NCBI RefSeq assembly: GCF_014698045.1 | Contig: NZ_JACJSE010000006.1 | Location: 124,001 to 188,000, forward strand | Origin: Aulosira sp. FACHB-615 | Lineage (GTDB): Bacteria; Cyanobacteriota; Cyanobacteriia; Cyanobacteriales; Nostocaceae | DNA length: 64,000 bases | Direction of reading: 5' to 3' | Translations under genes and position numbers: made by a program | The notes under the pieces: model-generated | What the model saw: the letters and a program-made list of their open reading frames with translations, nothing else | What the model was told of the DNA's origin: nothing | The model's database searches: none | Part shown: piece after piece, positions 16,532 to 26,161 of the stretch | How the letters are laid out: each line of letters begins with the position of its first letter | How positions within the stretch are numbered: the stretch's first letter is position 1

Positions 16532-17455
16532 CTAACCTATTTGAATTGCAAGTTGAACTTCTTGCTGCAAACGGTGGAGTAAATCTTTGGTTCTCTCGTA
16601 GGCAATTTTTTGGTTTTGCTGTTCAAAGTACTCAGATGCTTTGTTTAAATCTGCGATCGCTCTTTGATTGTACCCTAGATAATATTGAGCTATGGCGCGA
16701 TTCAAATATGCTTGACCATTACTCGGATCTAATCTAATCACTTCGGAAAAATGATTGACGGCGGCGTTGTTGTCTCCGTTACGACCACAGATGCAACCAA
16801 GGTTAAAATAAGCTCGGTAATCATCTGCGTTGAAGCGAATCGCTAAGTGAAAGTCTTGCATTGCTGCATCTAAGTTATGCAACTGAAAATGCGCTAAACC
16901 TCTATCATTGTAAATATCTGCAAAGAATATATTGGCTACTGATGGAATTTGTGTTAGTGCCAAATTAAAATCAGTGATTGCAGATGTGTGATCACCAATG
17001 GCGTTATGCGCTACACCCCGATTATAGTAGGCGCGAAAATCTTGGGGTTTGTGCGCGATCGCTAAATTATCATCGTCAATTGCACTGAGATAATTACCTT
17101 GTCTGTAATGGGCTAATCCGCGATTCAGATAAGCTTCCACATTATTTGGCGAAAAATTTATTGCTTGTGTACAATCAGCGATCGCTTGATGGTAATCTTG
17201 TAAATGGAGATAAGCCAAACAACGATTACTATAAGCCACAGCATTTTTTTCGTTCTGGGCAATTGCTTGATTAAAGTGAACTATGGCTAGTTCATAATTG
17301 CCTTGCTGCATCTGCACAACGCCTAAATCCACAGACTGGTTAGAGACACTTTGAGCCAGGGATGTTGACGGCAATAAAAGCTGACTCGCAAAAGTCAAAG
17401 AAAACACAACTAGCAAACTGAATAAAAACCGCCAAAAATTAGTCATAATTATCAT
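16532..17455 (-). CDS. Exported tetratricopeptide repeat protein
   Basis: The protein has about 307 residues when started at the ATG at 17455 (an ATG at 17446 is also possible, and a TTG at 17470 is less likely). A signal peptide (FWRFLFSLLVVFSLTFASQLLLPSTSLAQ) precedes seven or so 34-residue TPRs, e.g. VAYSNRCLAYLHLQDYHQAI, EAYLNRGLAHYRQGNYLSAI and QAYLNRAIAQYYLGYNQRAI. The mature protein is therefore a periplasmic protein-binding scaffold. It lies ~75 bases downstream of petJ on the same strand, separated by a hairpin, so some co-transcription is possible. No specific partner is known. Confidence 0.82.
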   Translation of the reverse strand: MIIMTNFWRFLFSLLVVFSLTFASQLLLPSTSLAQSVSNQSVDLGVVQMQQGNYELAIVHFNQAIAQNEKNAVAYSNRCLAYLHLQDYHQAIADCTQAINFSPNNVEAYLNRGLAHYRQGNYLSAIDDDNLAIAHKPQDFRAYYNRGVAHNAIGDHTSAITDFNLALTQIPSVANIFFADIYNDRGLAHFQLHNLDAAMQDFHLAIRFNADDYRAYFNLGCICGRNGDNNAAVNHFSEVIRLDPSNGQAYLNRAIAQYYLGYNQRAIADLNKASEYFEQQNQKIAYERTKDLLHRLQQEVQLAIQIG

Positions 17456-17480
17456 CGACAATTTCGGCAAAACAACATAA

Positions 17481-17505
17481 TCTGCGGGACAATTCGCCCC
17501 GCAGT
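17481..17505 (-). terminator. Hairpin after petJ, probable weak terminator
   Basis: CTGCGGG (17482-17488) pairs perfectly with CCCGCAG (17498-17504). On the minus strand it follows the petJ stop by about 27 bases and leads into a T-rich but interrupted stretch (ATTATGTTGTTTT). It could end or attenuate the petJ transcript before the TPR gene. Confidence 0.5.
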
Positions 17506-17530
17506 TTGTAAGACTATACTAATCTATACT

Positions 17531-17866
17531 CTACTTCCAGCTTTTGTCTGCCTTGTCTAACACGTAAGCAGCGACATCTTCAATTTGATTAGCTTTTAGA
17601 CGACCTTTAAAAGCAGGCATGGCATTTTTACCATTTGTTACTTGAGCAATAATGGCTTCTGCGGAGTACATCCCATACTTTTCTAAATCTTCTTTTTTCA
17701 ATGTCTTGGCAGCGTTAACTAAATTTTTACCGCCTGCATGACAAGAAGCACAATTAGCACTAAATACTTTAGCTCCGTTGTCGGTGTCGGCGGCTAAAGC
17801 TGGGGTGCTGAAGGCAAAAGTGAAGATGGCAATGCCTAACAGCAAAACGGAAATAACTTTTTTCAT
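17531..17866 (-). CDS. petJ: Cytochrome c6
   Basis: Soluble lumenal electron carrier between cytochrome b6f and photosystem I, used as the alternative to plastocyanin. Starting at the ATG at 17866 it has 111 residues: a signal peptide (MKKVISVLLLGIAIFTFAF...ALA) and a mature domain beginning ADTDNGAKVFSANCASCHAG. The CASCH motif binds haem c, and the Met of NAMPAFKGRL is the sixth ligand. IEDVAAYVLDKADKSW is typical of the C-terminus. In-frame codons further upstream (to 17923) would only lengthen the signal region. In cyanobacteria this gene is often copper-repressed; I did not identify a site here. Confidence 0.95.
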   Translation of the reverse strand: MKKVISVLLLGIAIFTFAFSTPALAADTDNGAKVFSANCASCHAGGKNLVNAAKTLKKEDLEKYGMYSAEAIIAQVTNGKNAMPAFKGRLKANQIEDVAAYVLDKADKSWK

Positions 17867-18173
17867 GGAGTGTTCTCTCTGAAACCAACGTACATTTCGG
17901 ACGATATCATTCTTAATTGTCAATTGATGAAAATCCCCTCGTCAAAAGACAGGCTGTCAAACTTCGCTGTAATGATTGTGAATAGGGGATTTCAGCAGTT
18001 AAGAAAAACTCAGATCAAAATCAGCGATCGCACTCTTGCTATACTCGCAATCAGTATGCAATTGGTAGCAGATTAAGCCTCACATTTATCCGGCAGAATG
18101 TTACATAGCTTTAATAAAAGGGCATTCTAAATTTAATAACCAAACTAAACTTATATAATGCCTCAAATTTAAA
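17867..18173. promoter_or_regulatory. Divergent promoter region petJ / histidine kinase
   Basis: This 307-base spacer separates the petJ start (minus) from the histidine kinase start (plus), so both promoters must lie here. It carries a HIP1 site (GCGATCGC near 18024) and AT-rich stretches (TTATATAATGCC just before the kinase gene could serve as a -10 region). No protein gene is supported. Confidence 0.4.
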
Positions 18174-20312
18174 ATGAACTCACAAATACAAAATATTCAG
18201 CCCAATAATGTTAAGAATTGTTCTGTGAATTCCCACACAGCTTGTCCAGAAATTGCGTTCCCATCCCCAGAGCAACAATTACAACAGCTACAAAATAAAC
18301 TTCTATTACTAACCCAATACAACCCGTTGCCGATAATTGAGTGGAATGCAGCCTTTGAAGTTACCGAATGGAATTTGGCGGCTGAGAAATTATTTGGCTA
18401 TAGCAAACATGAAGTTCTTGGTTGCAATGTCATCGAATTATTGGTGCCAGAAAACTCAAGAACAGAAGTGAGCATGATTATGCAGTCATTCCTGCAACAG
18501 TTAGAAGCAAAAAATAATGTCAATCTGAACGAAAATATAGACAAAAATCAAAAAATAATTGTTTGTGAATGGTCTAACATTCCTGTTTTTGATTTAAATG
18601 GTCAAATAATTAGTATTATTTCAATTGTCAAAGATTTCACGGAAGTTAATAATTCGATAAAAGCTATACGAGAAAATGAAAAAAAATATCAGTCTATCTT
18701 AGATGCTATTACTGATATGGTATTAGTTAAAGGTGCTAACTCACGCATTATTTGGGCAAATAAAGCTTTTCGTGATTATTACGGGATGAGCGCATCGGAA
18801 CTCAAAGATTTGATTGATGCGCCTTTTAATGAAGCGGATAATACACTCCAATATATTAAAGATGATGCTTATGTATTTGAAACAGGAAATACTTTAGAAA
18901 TTCCCGAAGAAAAAGTGACTAGATATAATGGCGAAGTACGCTTATTTCACACAATCAAATCTGCCATTCGCAACGAACAAGGTGAAATTGTGATGACAGT
19001 CGGTGTATCTCGTGATGAGAGCGATCGCCAACAAGTTGAAAAAGAAAAAGCCAAACTTTTAGCCATTCTTGAAGCCGCACCAGATTTTATTAGTACTGCT
19101 GATTTAACTGGACAAGTTCTCTACTTTAATCAAGCTGCTCGCCGAATGTTGGGATTGTCAGAAACAGAATCATTTCAAGGTAGAAATTTATCTCAAAATC
19201 ATCCCCAATGGACAAATGAAATTATCCTTAATCAAGGGATACCGGAATCAATTCGCTGTGGTAATTGGGTAGGAGAAACCGCACTCTTAGGCGCAGATGG
19301 CAAAGAAATTCCCCTTTCGCAATTGATAATTGCCCACAAATCACCTGATGGACAAGTTGAATATTTATCAACAGTTGCTAGAGATATTAGTGAACTCAAA
19401 GCTGTGGAAGAGTGTCTGCGACAAAAAGCCCAAGATTTAGAGAAAACCCTCAAAGAATTGCAATATACTCAAGCTCATCTGATCCAAAGTGAGAAAATGT
19501 CATCTATTGGTCAGTTAGTTGCTGGAGTTGCTCACGAAATCAACAATCCCACTAGCTTTATTTACAGTAATATCCAACCTGCTACCGAATACATTCAAAA
19601 TTTATTAGATTTAATTGGGCTTTATCAACAACACTATCCTCATCCTGAAAAAGTGATTCAAGACCACATCAATGCTATTGACTTAGAATTTTTGATAGCA
19701 GATTTACCCCGATTACTTTCCTCAATGAAGATAGGCGCAGAACGAATTTCACAGATTGTGCTTTCCCTACGGAATTTTTCGCGGATGGATGAAGCCGAGT
19801 GTAAAGCTGTAGATATTCATTCTGGCATTGATAGCACTTTAGTAATTTTAACCCATCGCCTCAAGGCACAACATAACCGTCCAGCGATCGCAGTTATCAA
19901 AGAATATGGCAACTTACCTTTAGTAGAATGCTATCCAGGACACTTAAATCAGGTGTTTATGAACATTTTGGTCAATGCTTTAGATGCTTTAGAAGAACGA
20001 GATCAAAAACGTTCTCTCGCACAAATCCAAGAAAACCCTAGTTCTATCCGCATTCAGACTTTTGTATCAAACACCAAACACATTATCATTCGGTTTATTG
20101 ATAATGGGCCAGGTATTCCAGAAAATTTACTCAAACGTTTATTTGACCCTTTCTTTACAACTAAACCCGTCGGTGTGGGAACAGGATTAGGTTTATCAAT
20201 TAGCTATCAAATTATTGTCAACAAGCACAAAGGAAAACTCACTTGTCTATCCACACCAGAACAAGGCGCTGAATTTCAAATCGAAATTCCTATCCATCTT
20301 GGTCTATCATAA
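18174..20312 (+). CDS. PAS-domain sensor histidine kinase
   Basis: This is a 712-residue soluble sensor kinase with no membrane segment. Three PAS domains can be placed at about residues 45-155 (IEWNAAFEVTEWNLAAEKLFGY), 172-285 (ILDAITDMVLVKGANSRIIW) and 295-410 (ILEAAPDFISTADLTGQVLY). A coiled coil leads to the phosphoacceptor His454 in GQLVAGVAHEINNPTSF. The ATPase domain has the N box QVFMNILVNALDAL, DNGPGIP, and GVGTGLGLSISYQI. The kinase type (AHEINNP) resembles NtrB/PAS kinases. No response regulator gene is adjacent, so its partner is encoded elsewhere. The signal is unknown. Confidence 0.9.
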   Translation: MNSQIQNIQPNNVKNCSVNSHTACPEIAFPSPEQQLQQLQNKLLLLTQYNPLPIIEWNAAFEVTEWNLAAEKLFGYSKHEVLGCNVIELLVPENSRTEVSMIMQSFLQQLEAKNNVNLNENIDKNQKIIVCEWSNIPVFDLNGQIISIISIVKDFTEVNNSIKAIRENEKKYQSILDAITDMVLVKGANSRIIWANKAFRDYYGMSASELKDLIDAPFNEADNTLQYIKDDAYVFETGNTLEIPEEKVTRYNGEVRLFHTIKSAIRNEQGEIVMTVGVSRDESDRQQVEKEKAKLLAILEAAPDFISTADLTGQVLYFNQAARRMLGLSETESFQGRNLSQNHPQWTNEIILNQGIPESIRCGNWVGETALLGADGKEIPLSQLIIAHKSPDGQVEYLSTVARDISELKAVEECLRQKAQDLEKTLKELQYTQAHLIQSEKMSSIGQLVAGVAHEINNPTSFIYSNIQPATEYIQNLLDLIGLYQQHYPHPEKVIQDHINAIDLEFLIADLPRLLSSMKIGAERISQIVLSLRNFSRMDEAECKAVDIHSGIDSTLVILTHRLKAQHNRPAIAVIKEYGNLPLVECYPGHLNQVFMNILVNALDALEERDQKRSLAQIQENPSSIRIQTFVSNTKHIIIRFIDNGPGIPENLLKRLFDPFFTTKPVGVGTGLGLSISYQIIVNKHKGKLTCLSTPEQGAEFQIEIPIHLGLS

Positions 20313-20362
20313 TCAAGAAAAAGCGATCGCCAAAGTCTTTTTAGCATTATCCTCGTTCAACT

Positions 20363-21184
20363 TCAGCGATTAAACCAAGCCTCTAAATCAGCCATTCCCT
20401 GAAAATCTAACAGTGCTTCGCCAAGATTTTCTAATTGCTCTAAGGACAAAGATTCAACTTGCTGCCATATCTCTGGAGATAATTCTCCCACACGACGAGT
20501 TAATTGACGCAGAAGCAGCGATTTTTCTCCTTCTTCCTTAATTTCACGGTAAACTCTTGTTTCTTTGAGTGTAATCCCTAACATCTCTTCAACCTCCCTT
20601 TGACTCTTATCTTCAAACTTGTAGACCATGATAGTTGTCAATAGCTCTATTATGGCGCGATTTTGGAGTTGAGGTATTTCTTGTTGACTTCTTGTAAGCA
20701 AATACCTTGCTTCCTGTGGTGCTTGTTCATCATCAAGGGTAGTTAACACCATTAACGCCACCCATATAGGTAAAGAGCGAATATCCCCCAACTCATCTAA
20801 ATATATACGATGCACTTGGTCGCCATTCAGGTGATTTCTATGGGGATAAATATCGCTTTGCTCGATACTACGGGAAGGGTAAATGATCACAACTTGCCAA
20901 TCACTAAATCTATTACGCTGACGATAGAAATATAATGATGATTCTGCAAATACCCTTTCATAAAGCTGTTCATCCCTTTGAAATTGTACCTCACAGAAAT
21001 ATACTATACCCGGACTTTCATCTTCTGGTGGTAAAAAGACCCCATCAATTTCAAACTTCGGTTCTTTGACTGCTACTGAATCAAACCGATATGCCTCAGC
21101 ATTTGTGGGAGGATTGGTTAACAATTCAAACAACAGAGTTGGTGATTGTTGAAATAGCTTGTAAAAAATTGAGTCACGCCGCAT
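20363..21184 (-). CDS. Rpn family recombination-promoting nuclease / PD-(D/E)XK protein (intact copy)
   Basis: This 273-residue protein belongs to the Rpn/YhgA-like group common in cyanobacteria. It opens with MRRDSIFYKLFQQSPTLLFE. The nuclease core shows FEIDGVFLPP followed by VYFCEVQFQ, fitting the D...E-x-Q active-site pattern of PD-(D/E)XK enzymes. A C-terminal helical region (LTRRVGELSPEIWQQVESLSLEQLENLGEALLDF) is the DUF4351-like tail. E. coli Rpn proteins are DNA endonucleases promoting RecA-independent recombination; the cyanobacterial role is not known. A close paralogue, frameshifted, lies at 26162-26988 on the same strand. Confidence 0.85.
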   Translation of the reverse strand: MRRDSIFYKLFQQSPTLLFELLTNPPTNAEAYRFDSVAVKEPKFEIDGVFLPPEDESPGIVYFCEVQFQRDEQLYERVFAESSLYFYRQRNRFSDWQVVIIYPSRSIEQSDIYPHRNHLNGDQVHRIYLDELGDIRSLPIWVALMVLTTLDDEQAPQEARYLLTRSQQEIPQLQNRAIIELLTTIMVYKFEDKSQREVEEMLGITLKETRVYREIKEEGEKSLLLRQLTRRVGELSPEIWQQVESLSLEQLENLGEALLDFQGMADLEAWFNR

Positions 21185-21275
21185 GAAGTATTTTAGTTAA
21201 ATTCTATTAAATATCTAACCATACATACTTTGACATTCTGATTTCATTACTGTTCAACTTGATGCTAGAATTATT

Positions 21276-21295
21276 GCAAATAATTATTATTAATG
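21276..21295. promoter_or_regulatory. Possible Fur-like box upstream of the AraC regulator
   Basis: GCAAATAATTATTATTAATG lies 16 bases before the regulator start. It is an A/T palindrome-like stretch (AATAATTATT core) similar to cyanobacterial Fur boxes, and its context (iron/siderophore uptake genes) fits. The match is loose in an AT-rich region. Confidence 0.3.
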
Positions 21296-21311
21296 TAAGC
21301 AATTCCTGACA

Positions 21312-22316
21312 ATGACGATTACTTTAAGTAGTCAAGACTACAATGAACTTTTAAAAGCAAGCAAGGAAAATAGGGAAGCATCACCAGGTTTAGAAGCAGA
21401 TGAATATCTCGATCAAATGCCCAAACACCTTGGTAGAGGCTACTATCGCACAATTGAAGTCTATCCTCAACTGTGGTTATGTATTTTTGACAAAGAGTAT
21501 CATCATGATATGGTGTTAAAAACCCCAATTAATCATCATCCCTTGCAATTTCATGCCTTAGCTTTAGGGATGTATACAGATACTTATGGGCAGATGGGGA
21601 GAGAAAATAGAAATAACTTTATTTCTGGTGGTGGAATGCAGCAAAAAATTGATATTTGCTATCAGCATTCCCAAAGAATTTTGGGTGTTGATATAGAAAT
21701 GCCACCCCATTTATTGAAGACTTTTTTTCCTGGAAAAGATGGAGAAATACTGCCTCAATTAAAATTTTTGGCAAAAGAAAGCGATTGGCAAACACTACTT
21801 TACTCTCCAACTCATTCAGCTATTCAAAGTGTTGTAATGCAAATTATTAACTGTCCCTATCAAGGCGTAACTAGGCGGATATATTTACAGGGTAAAGTCA
21901 TAGAATTAATGGCTTTGCAGTTAGCTCCTTTTTTAGAAGAGACTACAGTAAAGCAATTACCATCACGATTGAAAAGAGACACTATTGCTAAAATTCATCA
22001 CGCTAAAGAAATTTTACAAGAGAGTTTGGAGAATCCACCGTTATTGTCAGAATTGGCGCAACAGGTAGGTTTGAGTGAAAGTACTTTGCAAAGAGGATTT
22101 CAGATGCAGTTTGGTACAACTGTGTTCGGTTATTTGACAAATCAGCGTATGGAACAAGCGCATCAACTGTTACAGAATACTGATTTTACAGTGGCAGAAG
22201 TAGCTAATATTGTCGGCTATTCTCATTTAGGACATTTTGCGGCTGCTTTTAAGCGCAAGTTTGGGATCACACCACGGGAATGTGGTTTAGGTAAAAAGCT
22301 GGTTTCGGGACTATAA
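21312..22316 (+). CDS. AraC family transcriptional regulator (PchR-like)
   Basis: The protein has 334 residues. The C-terminal ~100 residues carry the double helix-turn-helix of AraC/XylS proteins: LSELAQQVGLSESTLQRGFQ, and FTVAEVANIVGYSHLGHFAA followed by FKRKFGITPRECG. The N-terminal ~220 residues are a ligand-sensing domain of the PchR type. PchR-like regulators activate siderophore receptor genes when the ferric siderophore is present, and the next gene is a TonB siderophore receptor, 82 bases away on the same strand. The effector is not known. Confidence 0.87.
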   Translation: MTITLSSQDYNELLKASKENREASPGLEADEYLDQMPKHLGRGYYRTIEVYPQLWLCIFDKEYHHDMVLKTPINHHPLQFHALALGMYTDTYGQMGRENRNNFISGGGMQQKIDICYQHSQRILGVDIEMPPHLLKTFFPGKDGEILPQLKFLAKESDWQTLLYSPTHSAIQSVVMQIINCPYQGVTRRIYLQGKVIELMALQLAPFLEETTVKQLPSRLKRDTIAKIHHAKEILQESLENPPLLSELAQQVGLSESTLQRGFQMQFGTTVFGYLTNQRMEQAHQLLQNTDFTVAEVANIVGYSHLGHFAAAFKRKFGITPRECGLGKKLVSGL

Positions 22317-22398
22317 GACTGTTTTGGGATAGACTCAACTTGCTTCACTCTTTTACACTCTGTTTGTTAGCAAATAAGAAATATACGCAATAAGCAAG

Positions 22399-25017
22399 AT
22401 GATTTTTAGGGGTGTAGGGAGTAGTATGAACAGTTGGGGTTTGGTTTCTAGCAGCAAGGGTTTGGCATTATCACTGAAAATTTATCTCTGGTTGGTAGTG
22501 GGTGTAGTCGGGATCATCTGTAGTATATGCGAGCCTGCACAGGTATTGGCATCAGAAAAACAGCAAAATACTATTCAAAGCACGAGGGAGAAAATTTTAC
22601 TGGCTCAATCAACTGTAGTAATTACAGGAGTTAAGGCAAATCCCACAGATAAAGGTGTGGAGGTAATTTTAGAAACAAACCAAGGGGAACAACTACAAGT
22701 CACAAATCGCGGTGAAGGTAATAACTTGATTGTAGATATCCCTAATGCTCAGTTGCGTTTACCCAATGGCGATGCTTTTACATTTCGTTCGGAAAAACCA
22801 ATCGCGGGAATTACTGAAATCACCGTGACGAATGTAGATGTCAATAGTGTGCGTGTGACGATCGCCGGTGAGAAAATTTTGCCTACAGTTGAGTTATTTG
22901 ATGGGGATGAAGGTTTAATTTTTGCTGTAGTATCTACAACGACTGCGACACAACCACCGCAAACACCACAGGAAGAACCAACAGCGCAACAGGATGAACC
23001 AATTGAGTTAGTAGTTACCGGGGAACAAGACCAGTATTTCACACCGAATGCGACGACAGCCACACGCACAGATACACCAATTTTGAAAATTCCCCAATCA
23101 ATTCAGGTGATTCCTCGTCAAGTGTTAGAAGAACAGCAAGTAACGCGCTTGGAGGAAGCTTTACAAAATTCTAGTAGTGTTGTCTATAACGGTACAGATA
23201 CAAGTAGTGATTTAAACTATAGTATTCGGGGATTTGATCAAGCACCTGTATTGCAAAATGGCTTTCGTCAATATGATTTTGCGGAGATTCCCGAAGTCGC
23301 CAATATAGAACGCATTGAGGTATTAAAAGGGCCAGCATCGATACTGTATGGCGAGATTCAGCCAGGGGGTTTAATTAATGTCGTCACGAAACAACCTCTA
23401 TCTGAACCCTTTTATCAAACTGAACTACAATTTGGTTCTGATGGCTTGATTCGTCCGCAGATAGATATTTCCGGGCCTTTAACAGATGATAAACGCCTAC
23501 TATATCGGTTGAATGCTGTTTATTCTCGGCGCGATGGGTTTCGAGATTTTGATCAAGAGTTTCAGCAATTTTTTATTGCGCCGACGTTAACATGGGAAAT
23601 TAGCGATCGCACCAATCTAGCTTTTGATTTACAAGTCTCCAACCGCGAACAGCCTTGGGATTCGGGTAAAGTGGCTTTTGGGGATGGCGTGATCAATACT
23701 CCGCGCGATCGCATTTTCAATGAACCTGATGATTTTCTGCGGCGTGATTTCTTGAGTTTGAATTTATCTGTAGACCACAAATTCAGCGATAATTGGTCAA
23801 TTCGCAATGCTTTTCGCTTCACAGATTCCACTGTTTTCTCGGATAAACTCAGCATCTTTCTAGGGTTTGATGAAACAACTGGCGAACTCCAGCGAATATT
23901 TGCTTTCGATGATTTCAACTCTCGCAATTACGCCTTACAAACCAACGTTGTTGGCAAATTTACCACTGGTGGACTCAAACATACTTTACTATTTGGTGCA
24001 GATTTAAGTCGCACTAATACCAGCCGCTTTGCTTTAGCTAACTTTACCTCATTCCCCATTAATGTTTTCAATCCCAGCTATGGCGTAAATCGACCAGAAT
24101 TTGATACATTGCTGTTTGACCGCAATTCGGAAATCGATCGCTTAGGAATTTATTTGCAAGATCAAATTGAAATTTCTGAACAATTAAATCTACTGCTAGG
24201 TTTGCGTTATGAAACAGTAGCACAAAGAAATCAGAATGTACCTGCATTATTTTACCCAGGTGGTGATACAACTCAAAATGATTCTGCCTGGACACCCAGA
24301 ATCGGTGTAGTTTATCAACCAATTCCCAATGTTTCTTTTTACGGCAGTTATTCGCGATCGTTTAACCCCAGTGTGGATGACATCGGCGCAGATGGCAACC
24401 CCTTAGAACCTGAACGGGGGGAAGGATTTGAAGTGGGGGTAAAAACAGAACTATTAGGCGGGAATTTGTTGGCGACGTTAGCTTATTTCGACGTTACCAA
24501 GCAGAATGTCGCTACTGAAGATCCAAATTTTCCCGGTTTGGGTATTTCCATCGCCACCGGTGAACAGCGCAGTCAAGGTGTAGAATTCGACTTGACGGGA
24601 AAAATTTTACCCGGTTGGAATATCATTGCTTCCTATAGCTATACGGATGCAACGATAACTCAAGATAATACTATTCCGGTGGGGAACAGATTGATTGGAA
24701 TTCCCCAATATCAAGCCAGTTTATGGACAACCTACGAAATTCAAAGCGGGAGTTTGCAAGGTTTGGGTGGAGGAATCGGAATTAATTATGTTGGTGAACG
24801 TCAGGGAGATTTGAATAATAGTTTTACCCTAGATAGCTATGTTCTCACCAATGCAGCATTATTTTACCGCCGAGATAATTGGAAGTTTGCTCTTAATTTC
24901 CGCAATCTATTTGATGTGGAATATACCAACAGTCGGGGTGGATTTGGTAGCCGCACAAATGCAGGTATTCCTGGAGAACCATTTACAGTGGTGGGTTCGA
25001 TTTCGGTGAGTTTTTAG
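22399..25017 (+). CDS. TonB-dependent siderophore receptor with AMIN domain
   Basis: This 872-residue outer-membrane receptor for a ferric siderophore has an N-terminal signal region (LKIYLWLVVGVVGIICSIC). An AMIN domain (~70-180, TVVITGVKANPTDKGVEVIL) may bind peptidoglycan and is typical of cyanobacterial receptors. A Pro/Thr/Gln linker follows. The plug begins TPILKIPQSIQVIPRQVLEE and includes YSIRGFDQAPVLQNGFR and ERIEVLKGPASILYGEIQPG, matching FhuA/FpvA-type receptors. The barrel ends in ...EPFTVVGSISVSF with the terminal Phe needed for insertion. The stop codon is one base from the start of the FecB-like gene, so the two are surely co-translated from one operon. Confidence 0.93.
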   Translation: MIFRGVGSSMNSWGLVSSSKGLALSLKIYLWLVVGVVGIICSICEPAQVLASEKQQNTIQSTREKILLAQSTVVITGVKANPTDKGVEVILETNQGEQLQVTNRGEGNNLIVDIPNAQLRLPNGDAFTFRSEKPIAGITEITVTNVDVNSVRVTIAGEKILPTVELFDGDEGLIFAVVSTTTATQPPQTPQEEPTAQQDEPIELVVTGEQDQYFTPNATTATRTDTPILKIPQSIQVIPRQVLEEQQVTRLEEALQNSSSVVYNGTDTSSDLNYSIRGFDQAPVLQNGFRQYDFAEIPEVANIERIEVLKGPASILYGEIQPGGLINVVTKQPLSEPFYQTELQFGSDGLIRPQIDISGPLTDDKRLLYRLNAVYSRRDGFRDFDQEFQQFFIAPTLTWEISDRTNLAFDLQVSNREQPWDSGKVAFGDGVINTPRDRIFNEPDDFLRRDFLSLNLSVDHKFSDNWSIRNAFRFTDSTVFSDKLSIFLGFDETTGELQRIFAFDDFNSRNYALQTNVVGKFTTGGLKHTLLFGADLSRTNTSRFALANFTSFPINVFNPSYGVNRPEFDTLLFDRNSEIDRLGIYLQDQIEISEQLNLLLGLRYETVAQRNQNVPALFYPGGDTTQNDSAWTPRIGVVYQPIPNVSFYGSYSRSFNPSVDDIGADGNPLEPERGEGFEVGVKTELLGGNLLATLAYFDVTKQNVATEDPNFPGLGISIATGEQRSQGVEFDLTGKILPGWNIIASYSYTDATITQDNTIPVGNRLIGIPQYQASLWTTYEIQSGSLQGLGGGIGINYVGERQGDLNNSFTLDSYVLTNAALFYRRDNWKFALNFRNLFDVEYTNSRGGFGSRTNAGIPGEPFTVVGSISVSF

Positions 25018-25018
25018 G

Positions 25019-26077
25019 ATGAAGGTAATTGTGCGATTATTGCTGTTAAGTTGTTTGATGTTGGTTTTAGTTTTAGGTTGTCATCGCCAACCGTCTGACA
25101 TCTCATCTTCCCATCTCACACCCAGAGGTGATTGTCAAACAGTGCAACATCTGGGGGGAGAAACGCAGATTTGTGGACAACCAAAACAGATTGTGGTTCT
25201 CAATCCCAAGATGTTAGATATTGTACTTTTATTGGGTGTGCAGCCGATTGGCTACGCGGAAATATTTAGCAATCGCCGTGGTGATTTTGATCGTCCTCAA
25301 GAACAGATTCCCTATTTAGGCGATCGCATCACTCACCCAATTGCTAACCTGGGAATGAGTAGCAAACCATCCCTAGAAACTATTATCAAACTCAAGCCAG
25401 ATTTAATTTTGGGAGATATTCGGGGAAATCAGCAACAATATGGTCAATTATCGCAAATCGCGCCCACATTGCTATTTGATTATGTTGGTGGCAATAAATG
25501 GCAAGATTCTTTACAGGCGATCGCTCAAGTATTAGGACGTAGCAATCAGGCTAAAAAAATCATAGCAGCCCATCGTCAACAAATAACAAAAACCCGTAAA
25601 GCATTAGCACCTGTTGTCAAAGCCTATCCAAAAGTCCTGATGGTGTCCTCAGAACAACTCAACTCATCAATCAATCTGGTGACTCCTCTAGATTTTTGTG
25701 GGGGTTTATTAGAGGATATTGGATTTAAACTGGCTAAGGTTTCCAACTCTACACCAACAAATATTACTCAACCGATTTCGGTAGAAATATTACCCCAACT
25801 TAATGCCGATTTAATCATTGTCCAAGGACATAACATTGTTGAGTTAAGCAATATAAAAAATACAAATAGTTTTGCTAAAACTCAATTAACATCTGTCAAA
25901 AAATCTTGGAATACAAACACTCTCGCTCAGTCATTAAGTGCGAGTAGAAACAAACGAGTCTACTTTATTCCTACTTATATTTGTTTAGGTTTACCTTCAC
26001 CGAGTGGTACACAAATTACACTTAAATTTTTACAAGAGCAACTATTACCCTTGGCTAAAACAGCGAATCAAAATTAA
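25019..26077 (+). CDS. Iron-siderophore ABC transporter substrate-binding lipoprotein
   Basis: This 352-residue FecB/FatB-type periplasmic binding protein has a lipoprotein signal peptide (VRLLLLSCLMLVLVLGC) with Cys at residue 21 as the lipid-modified residue. The fold signature includes PKQIVVLNPKMLDIVLLLGV, GMSSKPSLETIIKLKPDLIL, QIAPTLLFDY and NADLIIVQG. Two domains linked by a long helix are expected. Together with the receptor upstream it would capture ferric siderophore in the periplasm; the permease and ATPase are not in the window. Confidence 0.9.
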   Translation: MKVIVRLLLLSCLMLVLVLGCHRQPSDISSSHLTPRGDCQTVQHLGGETQICGQPKQIVVLNPKMLDIVLLLGVQPIGYAEIFSNRRGDFDRPQEQIPYLGDRITHPIANLGMSSKPSLETIIKLKPDLILGDIRGNQQQYGQLSQIAPTLLFDYVGGNKWQDSLQAIAQVLGRSNQAKKIIAAHRQQITKTRKALAPVVKAYPKVLMVSSEQLNSSINLVTPLDFCGGLLEDIGFKLAKVSNSTPTNITQPISVEILPQLNADLIIVQGHNIVELSNIKNTNSFAKTQLTSVKKSWNTNTLAQSLSASRNKRVYFIPTYICLGLPSPSGTQITLKFLQEQLLPLAKTANQN

Positions 26078-26161
26078 GTTTTTCCAAACTCCAACTCACA
26101 TCAGCAGTCTAATATTTAAGATGTACAGTTTTTTTTCAAAAATTAAATACGAGTCATATAG

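Noticed and set aside
17870..18076. Plus-strand 68-codon frame in the petJ promoter region
   Set aside because: It starts inside the petJ leader on the opposite strand and looks like random coding, with a HIP1 site inside.
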